Below are positions 1 to 9,010 of a DNA stretch of 64,000 bases, in pieces. Within the stretch, counting starts at the first letter, position 1, and the number at the start of each line of letters is the position of its first letter. Source of the DNA: Bradyrhizobium jicamae (GTDB lineage: Bacteria > Pseudomonadota > Alphaproteobacteria > Rhizobiales > Xanthobacteraceae); NCBI RefSeq assembly GCF_018130695.1, contig NZ_JAFCJX010000012.1, forward strand, positions 62,001 to 126,000, read 5' to 3'. Under the pieces are notes generated by a model. It saw nothing but the letters and a program-made list of their open reading frames with translations. It ran no database searches and was not told the DNA's origin. Both the position numbers and the translations under genes were made by a program.

Positions 1-1485
1 GCGCGGGCGGCGTTGATTCAGCAGCTGCGCAGCGTCCAGCCGCCACTCTCCGAGTCCGAGATCACCCGCGAGCGCCTCTCGCTCGAGGAGGCCGTCCGCA
101 AGGTCGAATCGGAAGCCGCCCAGCGCGCCCGCGAGGCCTCCCGTCCCGGCGGCGGCGCCGCCGCGCGCGGCGGCGACGCCTTCCGCCGCGCCAACACCCG
201 TCCGCCCGAGGCGTCCGGCCCGCCCGGCTCGTCCAACACCGCCCGCCCGCGGCCGGCAGCCCCCGAGCCGCGCCCGCCGCGCAATCTGCGCGGCGATGCG
301 CCGCCGCCGGCTCCGCCCCCGCGGGCGCCTGCGCCGCAGGCCCCCGCTGCCGATCCGCAACTGCCGCCGACCCGCGAACGATCAGGCGCGCCGCGTCGCG
401 GTCCTGCGCCACCGCCGGCCCCCGGCCTCACCGGTTTCCGCGACATCGCAGCCGACGCCGACGAGCTCGGCCGTGCCGCAGCACAAGCCAGCCGTAACGC
501 GCGCAAGACCTACGCCAACGTGCCGTCGCCCTCGCCGGAGTTCGACCGGCTCGAGCCGAGCCTGGAGAACCGCGGCGCCGATCCCGATGTGCCGTATTCC
601 TATGACGAGTCGCTGGAGGAGGCCGAGCGCTACAATCCGCAGGCCGCGCCGCCGTCCGCCCCGCCGCAGCGTTCGCGCATCAGCACGGCGCCGAGCGAGC
701 CCACGAAGCGCGTCCGCACCGGCTCGGCCTTCCCGTTCAAGAGCATCATCGCACTCGGCATCGTGCTGATCCTGGTCGGCGCCGGCTTCGTCTGGGGCAA
801 GCAGGTCGTCGGCCTGGTGAACGGCCTGCTCAAGTCGCAGCCCTCCACCGTCGAGGCGCCCGCCAATCCGGCGCAGCCCGCGACCAAGCCGAAGATCGCC
901 GACCGCGTCGGCCAGCCGTCGTCGGATCCGATCGCGCCGGTCGCGCAGCGCGTCGTGCTCTATGACGAGGATCCGTCGGATCCGAAGGGCAAGCAGTTCG
1001 TCGGCACCGTGGTCTGGCGCACCGAGCCGATCAAGGCGACCGGCAACCAGAAGGCCGATATCGCCGTGCGCGCCGACATCGACATCCCCGACCGCAAGTT
1101 CAAGATGACGATCTCGTTCGTGCGCAACACCGATGCCTCGCTGCCGGCGAGCCACACCATGGAGCTCGGCTTCCTGATGCCGCAGGACGCCAATGGCGGC
1201 GTCGGCAACGTGCCGGGCGTGCTGATGAAGTCCAACGAGCAGGCGCGCGGCACGCCGCTCGCCGGCTATTCGGTCAAGGTCACCGACGGCACGAAGGCGC
1301 TGTTCCTGGTCGGCCTCTCCAACGTCGACGCCGACCGCCAGCGCAATCTGCAGCTCCTGAAGGAGCGCTCCTGGTTCGACGTGCCGCTGGTCTACGCCAA
1401 CCAGCGCCGCGCCATCATCGCCGTCGAAAAGGGCGCCCCCGGCGAGCGCGCCTTCAACGAGGCGTTCGCGGCCTGGGGGGAGTGA
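1..1485 (+). CDS. Proline/alanine-rich single-pass membrane protein, 5'-truncated
   Basis: The frame is open from the first base (the first possible start is a TTG at 13), so the gene very likely begins outside the window. The visible protein has about 490 residues. An N-terminal half of low-complexity Ala/Pro/Arg is followed by one membrane segment near residues 243-265. The C-terminal 200 residues look folded and, by topology, would lie outside the cytoplasm. I do not recognise a characterised family. Steady GC-rich codon use through the C-terminal domain supports coding. The stop is a TGA at 1483-1485. Function is unknown; the layout would suit an envelope protein with a flexible cytoplasmic tail. 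Confidence 0.75.
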   Translation, partial: ARAALIQQLRSVQPPLSESEITRERLSLEEAVRKVESEAAQRAREASRPGGGAAARGGDAFRRANTRPPEASGPPGSSNTARPRPAAPEPRPPRNLRGDAPPPAPPPRAPAPQAPAADPQLPPTRERSGAPRRGPAPPPAPGLTGFRDIAADADELGRAAAQASRNARKTYANVPSPSPEFDRLEPSLENRGADPDVPYSYDESLEEAERYNPQAAPPSAPPQRSRISTAPSEPTKRVRTGSAFPFKSIIALGIVLILVGAGFVWGKQVVGLVNGLLKSQPSTVEAPANPAQPATKPKIADRVGQPSSDPIAPVAQRVVLYDEDPSDPKGKQFVGTVVWRTEPIKATGNQKADIAVRADIDIPDRKFKMTISFVRNTDASLPASHTMELGFLMPQDANGGVGNVPGVLMKSNEQARGTPLAGYSVKVTDGTKALFLVGLSNVDADRQRNLQLLKERSWFDVPLVYANQRRAIIAVEKGAPGERAFNEAFAAWGE

Positions 1486-1701
1486 GGCTCGGCTTCGCTC
1501 GCGTTTGATCGTTCTGCGTCGTCTGCTCCGGCGTTCCCCGGATGCTGCGCAGCGCACCGGACGATGCTTCGCATTGCCGGGAGCACGCTGCACCGCGTCC
1601 GGAACACGATGGCGGGGAACGCGACGCGCCGCTACGAATTTCCCGTAGAACCGCATCGAGACTTCGCTACACTCATCGGTGTTAATCAGGTGAGGGCGCA
1701 C

Positions 1702-2130
1702 ATGAAACGCTACGTGATCTTTGCCGCCATCGGCCCGTTCATCGGGGGCTTTCTGCTGCTGCTCGCGACCACCTATCAGTCCGGCTACTGGACCGAGACC
1801 AATGGCGGCGAGGTGGCAAAGCTGTTCGTGGTGTTCGGCAAGTCGCTGACCTACAGCTATCTGTTCGGCATCGTGCCGTCGCTGATGATCGGCGCGGTGG
1901 ACGACATCCTGATGCACATCCGGCGGATCGGCCCGACGTTGCGGATGCTGCTGGTCGGTGCGGTCGGTTTCCTCGCCGCCGCCTTCATGTACGGTTCGCG
2001 CGGCGCCGAGAGCGGCGCGCTGCAGTTCGTGATGTACGGGCTGGTCGGCTTCGTGCCGAGCGTGCTGTCGTCCTGGCTGTCGCATCGCTACGCCGAGATG
2101 CCGGCCCCGGTGCCGCAGACCTCGCATTGA
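1702..2130 (+). CDS. Small polytopic membrane protein (DUF5413-like)
   Basis: A 142-residue protein with about four hydrophobic segments (roughly residues 5-25, 45-65, 78-98 and 108-128). I chose the ATG at 1702 over an in-frame ATG at 1564 because a purine-rich AGGTGAGG site lies just ahead of it and the first helix then begins at once. The upstream extension has no membrane character. It resembles small hypothetical membrane proteins common in Bradyrhizobium; the DUF name is from memory. It stands alone, and its role is unknown. Confidence 0.7.
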   Translation: MKRYVIFAAIGPFIGGFLLLLATTYQSGYWTETNGGEVAKLFVVFGKSLTYSYLFGIVPSLMIGAVDDILMHIRRIGPTLRMLLVGAVGFLAAAFMYGSRGAESGALQFVMYGLVGFVPSVLSSWLSHRYAEMPAPVPQTSH

Positions 2131-2180
2131 GGTGCAGGGTCTCTCGTTAAGCGAAGTAAGGTGAGCACGTTGATCGGGCT

Positions 2181-2345
2181 CCCTCTCCCCTTGCGGGAGA
2201 GGGTTGGGGAGAGGGGTGGCCCCGGGCGAGATGATTGATGCATTCATCGCTCTTGCAATCTTTCGATCGCGCGTCGTCGCAAGGTCAATGGAGAGACCGC
2301 CCGTGTGGACCCCTCTCCCTAACCCTCTCCCGCAAGGGGAGAGGG
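2181..2345. repeat. Inverted pair of 37-bp palindromic intergenic repeats
   Basis: The block at 2181-2217 and its near-exact reverse complement at 2310-2345 differ at one position and lie about 92 bp apart. Each block also contains an internal hairpin (CCCTCTCC...GGAGAGGG). The same C/T-rich hairpin type reappears at 3704-3828. The elements are non-coding, and this style of dispersed palindrome fills many intergenic spaces in Bradyrhizobium genomes as I remember them. Confidence 0.8.
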
Positions 2346-2536
2346 AACCCATCCGCCGGTGCGTCCCTCACGCGCCGAGTCGATGGATTCTTCCTGCAGC
2401 GCTCCCGCTGACATTAGACCGCTGATTTGCCCGACGGCGCAAGGCCGCCAGGCGAAAATATTCCTCTTTACACGAACTTCGGAATATGCTAACAATGGCG
2501 CGTCTCACCCGTCGAGGGGCGCTCGCGAACGCCACG

Positions 2537-2880
2537 AACGTGGGTGACGATGCGGTGGCCGCCGGGCGTGCGACAGGCGTGTGTGCGCAAGGCGGACGGC
2601 GAAGTCGTGTGGGCCTGCCGCCCCGATGTTGGTGGCAAGTCCGCGAACAGGCTAACGCCTGTCGCTGGCGATGGTGGCACAAAAGCAGAGTCTCACCAGG
2701 GCGACCACGTATAAGCCGTAAAACCACTGCGCAGGGAAGGCCGGATGCCTCCGCCGAACCTGTATGCTCGTGCGCGCACTTTCTTTTGTGCACATGGCGC
2801 ACGGGACCGCGGGTGCGGCGCGCACCCGGTCTTCCCTGCGCCCTCGGCTACTCGGGAGGGCGGAACGAGATGGAAAGCTC
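2537..2880. repeat. Bradyrhizobium-type dispersed intergenic repeat
   Basis: This stretch, including the part reading GGCCGGATGCCTCCGCC and the following ACCGCGGGTGCGGCGCGCAC, matches from memory a repeat found many times between genes in Bradyrhizobium and relatives. It has overlapping open frames on both strands but no convincing ribosome site or protein family, so I treat it as non-coding. Together with the flanking palindromes it accounts for the roughly 970 bases between 2130 and 3102, where I see no gene. A self-search of the genome would settle copy number. Confidence 0.55.
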
Positions 2881-2920
2881 GGGCAGATCATGTCGCGAGA
2901 ATGCGGACGCATATTTCAAT

Positions 2921-3020
2921 GTCATCCCCGCGAACGCGGGGATCCAGTACGCCGCGGCCCATCGGTTCAATCACGACCGTCTCTGGAATACTGGATCACC
3001 CGCATGCGCGGGTGATGACA
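2921..3020. repeat. Paired hairpin repeat (CCCCGCG...CGCGGGG / CACCCGC...GCGGGTG)
   Basis: Two short hairpins, GTCATCCCCGCGAACGCGGG at 2921-2940 and its counterpart ending GCGGGTGATGACA at 3020, face each other. They share outer arms: GATCCAGTA on the left pairs with TACTGGATC on the right. The nested palindromic layout marks a mobile-type intergenic repeat rather than a terminator, because no T-run follows. Confidence 0.75.
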
Positions 3021-3101
3021 CCGAAGATGATGAAACGCGAATACGCTGTTTGACATGTGAATCAGCACCAAATCTCCACCCGCACATGACACAGTGGTAA
3101 T

Positions 3102-3677
3102 GTGACGCAACTTGCACCTCCCGAACGCGTTACCCATCTGATGGCCATGCCCGACGACGATATCTTCACGCCGCACCGGACCCACGCCCGCCCGCCCTTT
3201 GGTGATGCGCAGGCGCGGGGCAAGGTGATCGACCAGGATGGACGCGAGATCGGCGAGAGCGCCGCGCATCCGCAGTTCGAGAGCTTCAGGTTCGATTTCG
3301 GCACCGCGGGCGTAAACCCCTTCGGCAGCCTGACGCGCGAGCAGCGGATTGCGCGGCTGGAGGCGATCGCAAAGCTGCTCGACGTTGCCTTCATCGTGCC
3401 CGGCACCAGGATCCGCTACGGCATCGACGGGCTGATCGGCCTGATCCCTGTGGTCGGCGATCTCATCACGACCGCGATCTCGCTGTGGCTGGTGCGCGAG
3501 GCCCGCGCGCTCGGTGCGCCCTGGCACATCACGGCGCGGATGCTGGCCAATGTCGCGGTCGACGGCGTGGTCGGTCTCGTGCCGGTCGCGGGCGACGCGT
3601 TCGACGTCATGTTCCGCGCCAATGTCCGGAACGTGCGGATGCTGCGCAAATGGCTCGATCGACAGCCCCGGCTTTGA
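3102..3677 (+). CDS. DUF4112 domain protein
   Basis: A 191-residue protein. Two similar hydrophobic stretches with GLIGLIPVVGD and GVVGLVPVAGD near residues 109-119 and 158-168 are the repeat I associate with DUF4112 membrane-associated proteins. The start may be the GTG at 3102 or the ATG at 3141; neither has a strong ribosome site, and the conserved part begins well after both. A longer antisense frame (2967-3770) is only a shadow. Biochemical role unknown. Confidence 0.8.
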   Translation: MTQLAPPERVTHLMAMPDDDIFTPHRTHARPPFGDAQARGKVIDQDGREIGESAAHPQFESFRFDFGTAGVNPFGSLTREQRIARLEAIAKLLDVAFIVPGTRIRYGIDGLIGLIPVVGDLITTAISLWLVREARALGAPWHITARMLANVAVDGVVGLVPVAGDAFDVMFRANVRNVRMLRKWLDRQPRL

Positions 3678-3703
3678 GCCAACTCGAGGCGGCGCGGGTG
3701 GTC

Positions 3704-3828
3704 CACCTCTCCCCGGCGGGGAGAGGTCGATTTTGCGCCAGCAAAAGCGGGTGAGGGGCGCTGCCCTCACGAGAGACCGAAGCCCCTCACCCGGCGCTGC
3801 GCGCCGACCTCTCCCAAGGGAGAGGTGA
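3704..3828. repeat. Composite palindromic intergenic repeat
   Basis: CACCTCTCCCCGGCGGGGAG at 3704 and the related ACCTCTCCCAAGGGAGAGGT at the right end are short palindromes. They flank a GCGGGTGAGGGGCGCTGCCC segment that is echoed in inverse by CCCCTCACCCGGCGCTGCGC. It is the same type as the repeat at 2181-2345. Non-coding. Confidence 0.75.
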
Positions 3829-3836
3829 AGAAAAAC

Positions 3837-3866
3837 AAAAGCCCCCGGACAGGTCCGAGGGCTTTT
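3837..3866 (-). terminator. Rho-independent terminator
   Basis: AAAAGCCCCCGGAC and GTCCGAGGGCTTTT form a stem with one mismatch and a 2-base loop. Read on the minus strand it is followed by CTTTTGTTTTTC. It lies 40 bases past the stop of the minus-strand gene ending at 3906 and fits as its terminator. Confidence 0.75.
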
Positions 3867-3870
3867 CGTT

Positions 3871-3902
3871 AGACGGGAGAAGCTTTAGACGGGAGAAGCT
3901 TT
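3871..3902. repeat. Perfect 16-bp tandem duplication
   Basis: AGACGGGAGAAGCTTT occurs twice back to back, between the terminator and the stop codon at 3906. It is probably a slip duplication of no coding consequence. Confidence 0.9.
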
Positions 3903-3905
3903 CGC

Positions 3906-4199
3906 TTACGCGGCGTCCGCGGCGTCGGTCTGGGCCGGAGCGGGACGCGGGCGGCGCGGCAGCGGGAAAGACTCGCTTTCATAGAGCGTGCGGATACCGT
4001 TCTGGTCGAACCGGGCTTCCTCGACCTGCAGATAGGCGCCATTCAGCGAATCCGCCGGCAGCTGCTCCATCGCGAACTGCACGGCTTCGGCGGCAGTGCC
4101 GAAACGGCGGTAAGCGAATCCGGCGCGCTTCTTCTTGCGAATGGCGGCGGGGAAGAGTTCGGCAGACGTGTTGTAGTTGAATGGACGCAAAGGACGCAT
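3906..4199 (-). CDS. Conserved small basic protein of unknown function
   Basis: A 97-residue protein. The ATG at 4199 is preceded by AAGAGG at good spacing, whereas the 60-residue upstream extension lacks protein-like composition. The sequence has a basic patch (RKKKRAGFAYRRF) and an alternation of charged and hydrophobic residues through about 80, then a Pro/Ala-rich tail. I recognise no domain. The monocistronic layout ends in the hairpin at 3837-3866. Confidence 0.7.
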   Translation of the reverse strand: MRPLRPFNYNTSAELFPAAIRKKKRAGFAYRRFGTAAEAVQFAMEQLPADSLNGAYLQVEEARFDQNGIRTLYESESFPLPRRPRPAPAQTDAADAA

Positions 4200-4416
4200 G
4201 GTCGAAGACCTCTTTATCTTCTCGGCGGCAGGAGCGGCGAATGGGGTTTTTGGCGTGGGGGGCCACAACGGGCGGCGCCCTGTCTTTCGCCCCCTAATAT
4301 AGGCGTCTTTGACAGAAATGCGAACCCCGGATGTGCCGGGGCAGGGCACATGCTGAATCCGTGCATAGCAGCGGAACAAAGATTATTAGTTGTTACATTT
4401 CAATGACTTAATTCGA

Positions 4417-4581
4417 TTATAGCTTGCCCAGCAGGACCAGGACCAGCAATACGACCAAAATCACCCCGAACAGGCCCATGCCGGAATGGCCCATGCCATA
4501 GCCGTAGCCGCCGATCCGGCCGCTATAGCCGCCCAGCAGGATGACGAGCAGGAGGATGATGAGGATCAGTCCGAGCGACAT
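4417..4581 (-). CDS. DUF3309-like small membrane protein
   Basis: A 54-residue protein with two strongly hydrophobic stretches (residues 1-18 and 36-52) joined by a Gly/Tyr-rich linker (GRIGGYGYGMGHSG). This matches the compact layout of DUF3309 proteins in alphaproteobacteria. The ATG at 4581 has a strong GAGGAGGG ribosome site. The longer open frame upstream runs through repeat sequence and is not coding. Function unknown. Confidence 0.7.
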   Translation of the reverse strand: MSLGLILIILLLVILLGGYSGRIGGYGYGMGHSGMGLFGVILVVLLVLVLLGKL

Positions 4582-4600
4582 GGCGCCCTCCTCGATAAAA

Positions 4601-4805
4601 GCGTTTTCAAGCGAAGTGGATACCGGTTCGCGTGAAGAAAACGCGTCAAAGCAAGAAGCGGGGGCCATATCGAGCGACGCCCGCGGCCCCGCGACCCGGA
4701 GCAAAGCATATTCCGGGTCGCGAGTCCTTGGTCGATCCGCCGATAAGAGAGCGTTTTCAAGCGAAGTGGACACCGGTTCGCGTGAAGAAAACGCGTCAAA
4801 ACAAG
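4601..4805. repeat. Two 55-bp direct repeats
   Basis: A 55-bp unit at 4601-4655 recurs at 4751-4805 with about two differences. Each unit begins GCGTTTTCAAGCGAAGTGGA and has inverted ends, GCGTTTTC and GAAAACGC, enclosing about 30 bases. Between them lies another palindrome, GCGACCCGGA/TCCGGGTCGC (4691-4700 and 4712-4721). The units sit immediately upstream of the DUF3309-like gene on the minus strand. The motif is, from memory, a dispersed repeat in Bradyrhizobium. Confidence 0.85.
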
Positions 4806-4850
4806 AGTCTTGAGATACGAGCGCGCTGGCCGTCGGTTTCAGCCCGACGG

Positions 4851-5228
4851 TTACTTCTTGCTCTCGTCGATCGGGAGCACCTTCAGCGGCGTCGCATAGG
4901 GCTCGACGCGCAGGGATTCATTGGCGAGCAGGCCGACCTTGTGCAGCGGCGCCTGCTCGAGATCACCGGAGGCGGATTTGTGCACGGCATATTGCCAGAC
5001 GCTCAGCGAGCCCTTGGCCGCCAGCAGTTTCGCCACCCCGCCAGCATTCTGGCCGTCGACCTGGGCGAGGTCGGCGTCGGTCAGCCCGATCACGATCTCG
5101 TCCTTGGCGGTGATGACCTTGAACAGCGACACCTTGTCGGCGGCATAGGCAGGCATGCTCACAACGCTCTCCATGATGAGGCCGGCAAGGCCGAGACCGA
5201 ACAGCAGCTTTTTGGACATTTTTGGCAT
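4851..5228 (-). CDS. Putative exported protein of unknown function
   Basis: A 125-residue protein. It has an N-terminal signal peptide: basic MPKMSKK, a hydrophobic core to about residue 20, and a probable cleavage after MPAYA near 29. The ATG at 5228 has AAGGGG about 8 bases upstream. The mature part of about 95 residues has mixed secondary-structure character and no motif I know. A strong terminator at 5277-5307 separates it from msrB, so it probably has its own promoter, although all three genes face the same way. Confidence 0.65.
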   Translation of the reverse strand: MPKMSKKLLFGLGLAGLIMESVVSMPAYAADKVSLFKVITAKDEIVIGLTDADLAQVDGQNAGGVAKLLAAKGSLSVWQYAVHKSASGDLEQAPLHKVGLLANESLRVEPYATPLKVLPIDESKK

Positions 5229-5276
5229 CAGAAAACCCCTTATTTGCGCGCCAGGCTGGCCAACGCCAAAACAGAA

Positions 5277-5307
5277 CCCCGCGCGACCGGTTCTTGGTCG
5301 CGCGGGG
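5277..5307 (-). terminator. Rho-independent terminator after msrB
   Basis: A 12-bp perfect stem, CCCCGCGCGACC with GGTCGCGCGGGG, closes a 7-base loop. On the minus strand it is followed by TTCTGTTTTGG. It lies 30 bases after the msrB stop and ends the msrA-msrB transcript. Confidence 0.8.
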
Positions 5308-5336
5308 CGGGAACTTCGTTCGGCAGTTTTACAAAG

Positions 5337-5741
<405 letters not shown>

Positions 5742-5762
5742 CTAACCTCCTTGCAGGGAAGC

Positions 5763-6482
5763 TCAGTTGGTGACCTTGGCGTTGCTCACCAGCGTCGGCT
5801 TCTCGATGTAGTTATCCGGGAAGATCTTCTTCAGGTTCTCGACCTTCGGGATGTCATTGTAGGCAATATAGGGCTGGTTCGGGTGCAGCGTGAGATAGTC
5901 CTGGTGGTAGGCCTCCGCCGGATAGAACGCTTCGAGCGCGCCGACCTTGGTCACGATCGGCTTCTTGTAGACCTTGGCGGCGTTGAGCTGGGCGATATAG
6001 GCATCCGCCGCCTTCTTCTGCTCGCCGGAGGTGGTGAAGATCGCCGAGCGATATTGCGTGCCGGTGTCGGGGCCCTGGCGGTTCAGCTGGGTCGGGTCGT
6101 GCACGACGGAGAAGAAGATCTGCAGGATCTTGCCGTAGGAGATCTTCTTCGGGTCGTATTTGATCTCGACCGATTCCGCGTGGCCGGTCGTGCCCATCGA
6201 GACCATGTTGTAGTCGGCGGTCGCCTTGCTCCCGCCGGAGTAGCCGGAGACCGCGTTGACGACGCCATTGGTGTGCTGGAACACGCCCTGCACGCCCCAG
6301 AAGCAGCCGCCGGCGAGCACCGCGGTCTGGATACCGCCGGCCTCCTGCGCCTCGGTCGTGGGCGGCGGAATGATCACCGCCTCCTCGGCTGCGCGCGAGG
6401 GCGCCACCGCAAAGGCGGCAACGGCCAGCGCGCCGAGCGCGGCGGCGGTGAGCGAGAGACGGCTGAGGGAGCTGCGGGGCAT
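5763..6482 (-). CDS. msrA: Exported peptide-methionine (S)-S-oxide reductase MsrA
   Basis: A 239-residue protein. The first 31 residues form a signal peptide (hydrophobic core 10-27, APSRA-type cleavage site), so the enzyme should work in the periplasm. The catalytic motif GCFWG lies at 59-63, with Cys60 as nucleophile. Conserved GYSGG, GHAE and YRSAIF-type segments follow. MsrA reduces the S-epimer of methionine sulfoxide. GAGAGGA precedes the ATG at 6482. It is first in a two-gene unit with msrB. Confidence 0.95.
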   Translation of the reverse strand: MPRSSLSRLSLTAAALGALAVAAFAVAPSRAAEEAVIIPPPTTEAQEAGGIQTAVLAGGCFWGVQGVFQHTNGVVNAVSGYSGGSKATADYNMVSMGTTGHAESVEIKYDPKKISYGKILQIFFSVVHDPTQLNRQGPDTGTQYRSAIFTTSGEQKKAADAYIAQLNAAKVYKKPIVTKVGALEAFYPAEAYHQDYLTLHPNQPYIAYNDIPKVENLKKIFPDNYIEKPTLVSNAKVTN

Positions 6483-6704
6483 GGGATCCTCTCGAAATCG
6501 AAGAGCGGGTGCAGTTTAGAGCGGGAGCCGGCGAGCGCAATCGGCGTGGCCGGCGCGGCTACCTCCAGATACGGCGCGAGGCGCAGTTTGTTACGGCCGG
6601 CGCCACACGGTTTCGTGAGCAAATCGTCGCGTGTCCAAGGACTTGTGGCTGGAACCGGCCGGACGTCGCGGATCAATGCGTCGCATCGCCGGGGAATGAC
6701 GGCG

Positions 6705-7814
6705 TCACACCACCACGCTCAGCCGCTTCGCCGCGCGCGTGATGCCCGTGTACAGCCACCGCGCGCGCGAATCCTGGAACGCAAAGCTCTCGTCGAACAG
6801 CACGACGTCGTCCCATTGCGAGCCCTGCGACTTGTGCACGGTCAGCACATAGCCGTAGTCGAACTCGTCATAGGGTTTGCGCTGCTCCCACGGAATGCCC
6901 TCGATGCCGCCATCGAAGCACTCGCCGCGGACGGAGACCTTGGTGACCTTGTGGCCGAAGTCCTCGTCCGGCATCACGCGCATGGTGATGATCCTGGACT
7001 TCGATTGCGCCCGCGCCTTGACGCGCCACAGCCCGCCGTTGAACAGGCCCTTCTTGCGGTTGTTGCGCAGACAGACCAGCTTGTCGCCGGCGACCGGCAA
7101 CGGATCCTCGATGTGCTGGCGCTGCCGCACCCGCATGTTGTAGGCGCGGCGGGTGTTGTTGCGGCCGACCAGCACCTGATCGGCGCCCATCACGCGATCC
7201 GGATCGAGCTCCTTGCGCGACACCACCTCGCTCTCGCCGTGGCGGCCGATCTCGAGCTCGCGGCCTTCGCGGATGTCCATCGACATCCGCACGATCGGAT
7301 CGTCCTGCGCCTGGCGATGCACCTCGGTCAGCATCGCGTCGGGCTCGGCGTCGGTGAAGAAGCCGCCGCCCTGGATCGGCGGCAGTTGCGCGGGATCGCC
7401 CAGCACCAGCAGCGGGCACTCGAACGACATCAGATCGCGGCCGAGTTCGGCGTCGACCATCGAGCACTCGTCGATCACGATCAGCTTGGCCTTCGAGGCC
7501 GGCGCGTCGTCCCACAATTCGAAGCTCGGCTGCTCGACGCCGGACTCGCGGGCGCGGTAGATCAGCGAGTGAATGGTGGAGGCATTGTCGCAACCCTTGT
7601 TGCGCATCACCAGCGCTGCCTTGCCGGTGAAGGCCGCGAACTTGACCTCGCCGTCGACGGCTTCCGCAATGTGGCGGGCCAGCGTGGTCTTGCCGGTTCC
7701 GGCATAGCCGAACAGGCGAAACACCGGCGGCGTGCCGTTCTTGCCGGGCTTGGCCTTCAGCCATTCGGCGACGGCGTTCAGCGCGGTGTCCTGATGCGGC
7801 GTAAAAGTCGTCAT
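6705..7814 (-). CDS. ATP-dependent DNA helicase, Dda/RecD-like superfamily 1
   Basis: A 369-residue protein. Walker A GYAGTGKTT is at 36-44. It is followed by a DEAD-equivalent IVIDECSMVD, the motif GDPAQLPPI, and a C-terminal helicase part with TVHKSQGSQW and YTGITRAAKRL (motifs V and VI of superfamily 1B). The size and compact layout match phage T4 Dda and small RecD-like helicases, and no nuclease domain is visible. I took the ATG at 7814; the further 16 residues upstream are Pro-rich noise. It lies 90 bases downstream of napC on the same strand, but a link to nitrate reduction is not implied. Confidence 0.9.
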   Translation of the reverse strand: MTTFTPHQDTALNAVAEWLKAKPGKNGTPPVFRLFGYAGTGKTTLARHIAEAVDGEVKFAAFTGKAALVMRNKGCDNASTIHSLIYRARESGVEQPSFELWDDAPASKAKLIVIDECSMVDAELGRDLMSFECPLLVLGDPAQLPPIQGGGFFTDAEPDAMLTEVHRQAQDDPIVRMSMDIREGRELEIGRHGESEVVSRKELDPDRVMGADQVLVGRNNTRRAYNMRVRQRQHIEDPLPVAGDKLVCLRNNRKKGLFNGGLWRVKARAQSKSRIITMRVMPDEDFGHKVTKVSVRGECFDGGIEGIPWEQRKPYDEFDYGYVLTVHKSQGSQWDDVVLFDESFAFQDSRARWLYTGITRAAKRLSVVV

Positions 7815-7904
7815 GGGGCTTGGTGGAGGAGGGCGCGCGGGGCGGGGGCCGCCGCGACTCATATCCCCAACCTAACCATTCAGGCTAGCAGCGCAAGATG
7901 GCGG

Positions 7905-8543
7905 CTACTGCCAGCCCGGGACGCCGCGCATGTCGGGCAATTGGTGGGCGATGCCCTTGTGGCAGTCGATGCAGGTCTTCTCGCCCGTGAACAGGAAGCG
8001 CTGATGGGCGGTCGAGGCGCGCGGCGACTGTTTGGTGATATCCATCGACTGGGCGCTGTGACAGTTGCGGCATTCCAGCGAATCGTTGGCCTTGAAGCGC
8101 GCCCATTCGTGGATCGCGAGCTCGAGCCGGTGGTCGACGAACTTGTCCCTGGTGTCGATGCTGCCGAAGATGTGGCCCCAGACCTCCTTCGATGCCTGCA
8201 TCTTGCGCGCGATCTTGTCGGTCCAGTTGTGCGGGACGTGGCAGTCCGGACAGGAGGCGCGGACGCCGGAGCGGTTCGAGAAATGGATCGTCGATTTCAG
8301 CTCGGCAAAGACGTTGTCCTTCATCTCGTGACAGCTGGTGCAGAATTTCTCGGTGTTGGTCAGCTCCAGCGCGGTGTTGAAGCCGCCCCAGAAGATCACG
8401 CCGGCGACGAAGCCGGCGAGCACGAGAACGCCGAGCCCGAACACCGAGCTCGGCCGGACCAGAACGCCCCACAATTCCAGCGCAAAGCGCCAGGCGCGCG
8501 CAAACCAGCCCTTACGCTCGACAGGCGGATCGGCGGCACTCAT
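7905..8543 (-). CDS. napC: Membrane-anchored tetraheme cytochrome c NapC
   Basis: A 212-residue NapC/NirT-family protein. One N-terminal membrane anchor (about 34-53) is followed by four heme c sites: CTSCH 68-72, CPDCH 98-102, CRNCH 158-162 and CIDCH 191-195. It passes electrons from the quinol pool to the periplasmic NapAB complex. The ATG at 8543 overlaps the napB stop (ATGA), which indicates translational coupling and fixes the start. It is the last gene of napEDABC. Confidence 0.96.
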   Translation of the reverse strand: MSAADPPVERKGWFARAWRFALELWGVLVRPSSVFGLGVLVLAGFVAGVIFWGGFNTALELTNTEKFCTSCHEMKDNVFAELKSTIHFSNRSGVRASCPDCHVPHNWTDKIARKMQASKEVWGHIFGSIDTRDKFVDHRLELAIHEWARFKANDSLECRNCHSAQSMDITKQSPRASTAHQRFLFTGEKTCIDCHKGIAHQLPDMRGVPGWQ

Positions 8544-9010
8544 CGCTTGCCACCCGGTGCTGCGCGGTTGAGCATCGTGTCGATGTCGACGAAGTCGTTG
8601 GTGACCGGCGGCACCGCCAGGTTCTGCGGCACGTGGCACTGCGTGCAGAAGAAGCGGCGCGGCGACACCGAGGCGAGGAACTGGCCGTCGCGGTCCATGA
8701 AGTGCGTGATCGAGACCATCGGCGCCTGCGATTCACTGGTGCGGGCGCGCGCATGACAGGACAGGCATTTGTTGCCGTTGATGTCGACCTGGTAGCCGTC
8801 GATGGTGTGCGGGATCACCGGCGGCTGTTCGGGATAGTTGCGCGATTCCCGTTCCGAGGTGTTGCGATTTCCCAGCATCGGCGGCGCCGGCCCCTCGTCG
8901 TTGAGCGGCGTCGGGCCGCGCAGGCTGGAGTTGAGGCCTTGCGCCAGCAGCGAGGTGGAGGCTGCGACCAGCGCGACGACGATGGCGATGGCGCGGACAT
9001 GTCCGATCAT
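8540..9010 (-). CDS. napB: Periplasmic nitrate reductase diheme subunit NapB
   Basis: A 156-residue protein with a signal peptide (hydrophobic 6-23) and two heme c sites, CLSCH 82-86 and CTQCH 122-126. The conserved NapB segment around PPVIPHTIDG precedes the first heme. It receives electrons from NapC and passes them to NapA. The ATG at 9010 overlaps the napA stop by the ATGA arrangement, so I rejected an in-frame start 33 bases upstream. Confidence 0.96.
   Translation of the reverse strand: MIGHVRAIAIVVALVAASTSLLAQGLNSSLRGPTPLNDEGPAPPMLGNRNTSERESRNYPEQPPVIPHTIDGYQVDINGNKCLSCHARARTSESQAPMVSITHFMDRDGQFLASVSPRRFFCTQCHVPQNLAVPPVTNDFVDIDTMLNRAAPGGKR

Noticed and set aside
382..2352. A 656-codon minus-strand open frame
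   Set aside because: Antisense to the two membrane-protein genes at the left end, crosses an intergenic repeat, and is low complexity with no domain.
2486..3100. Overlapping frames of 60-200 codons in the spacer
   Set aside because: They lie in dispersed repeat sequence on both strands at once with no ribosome sites.
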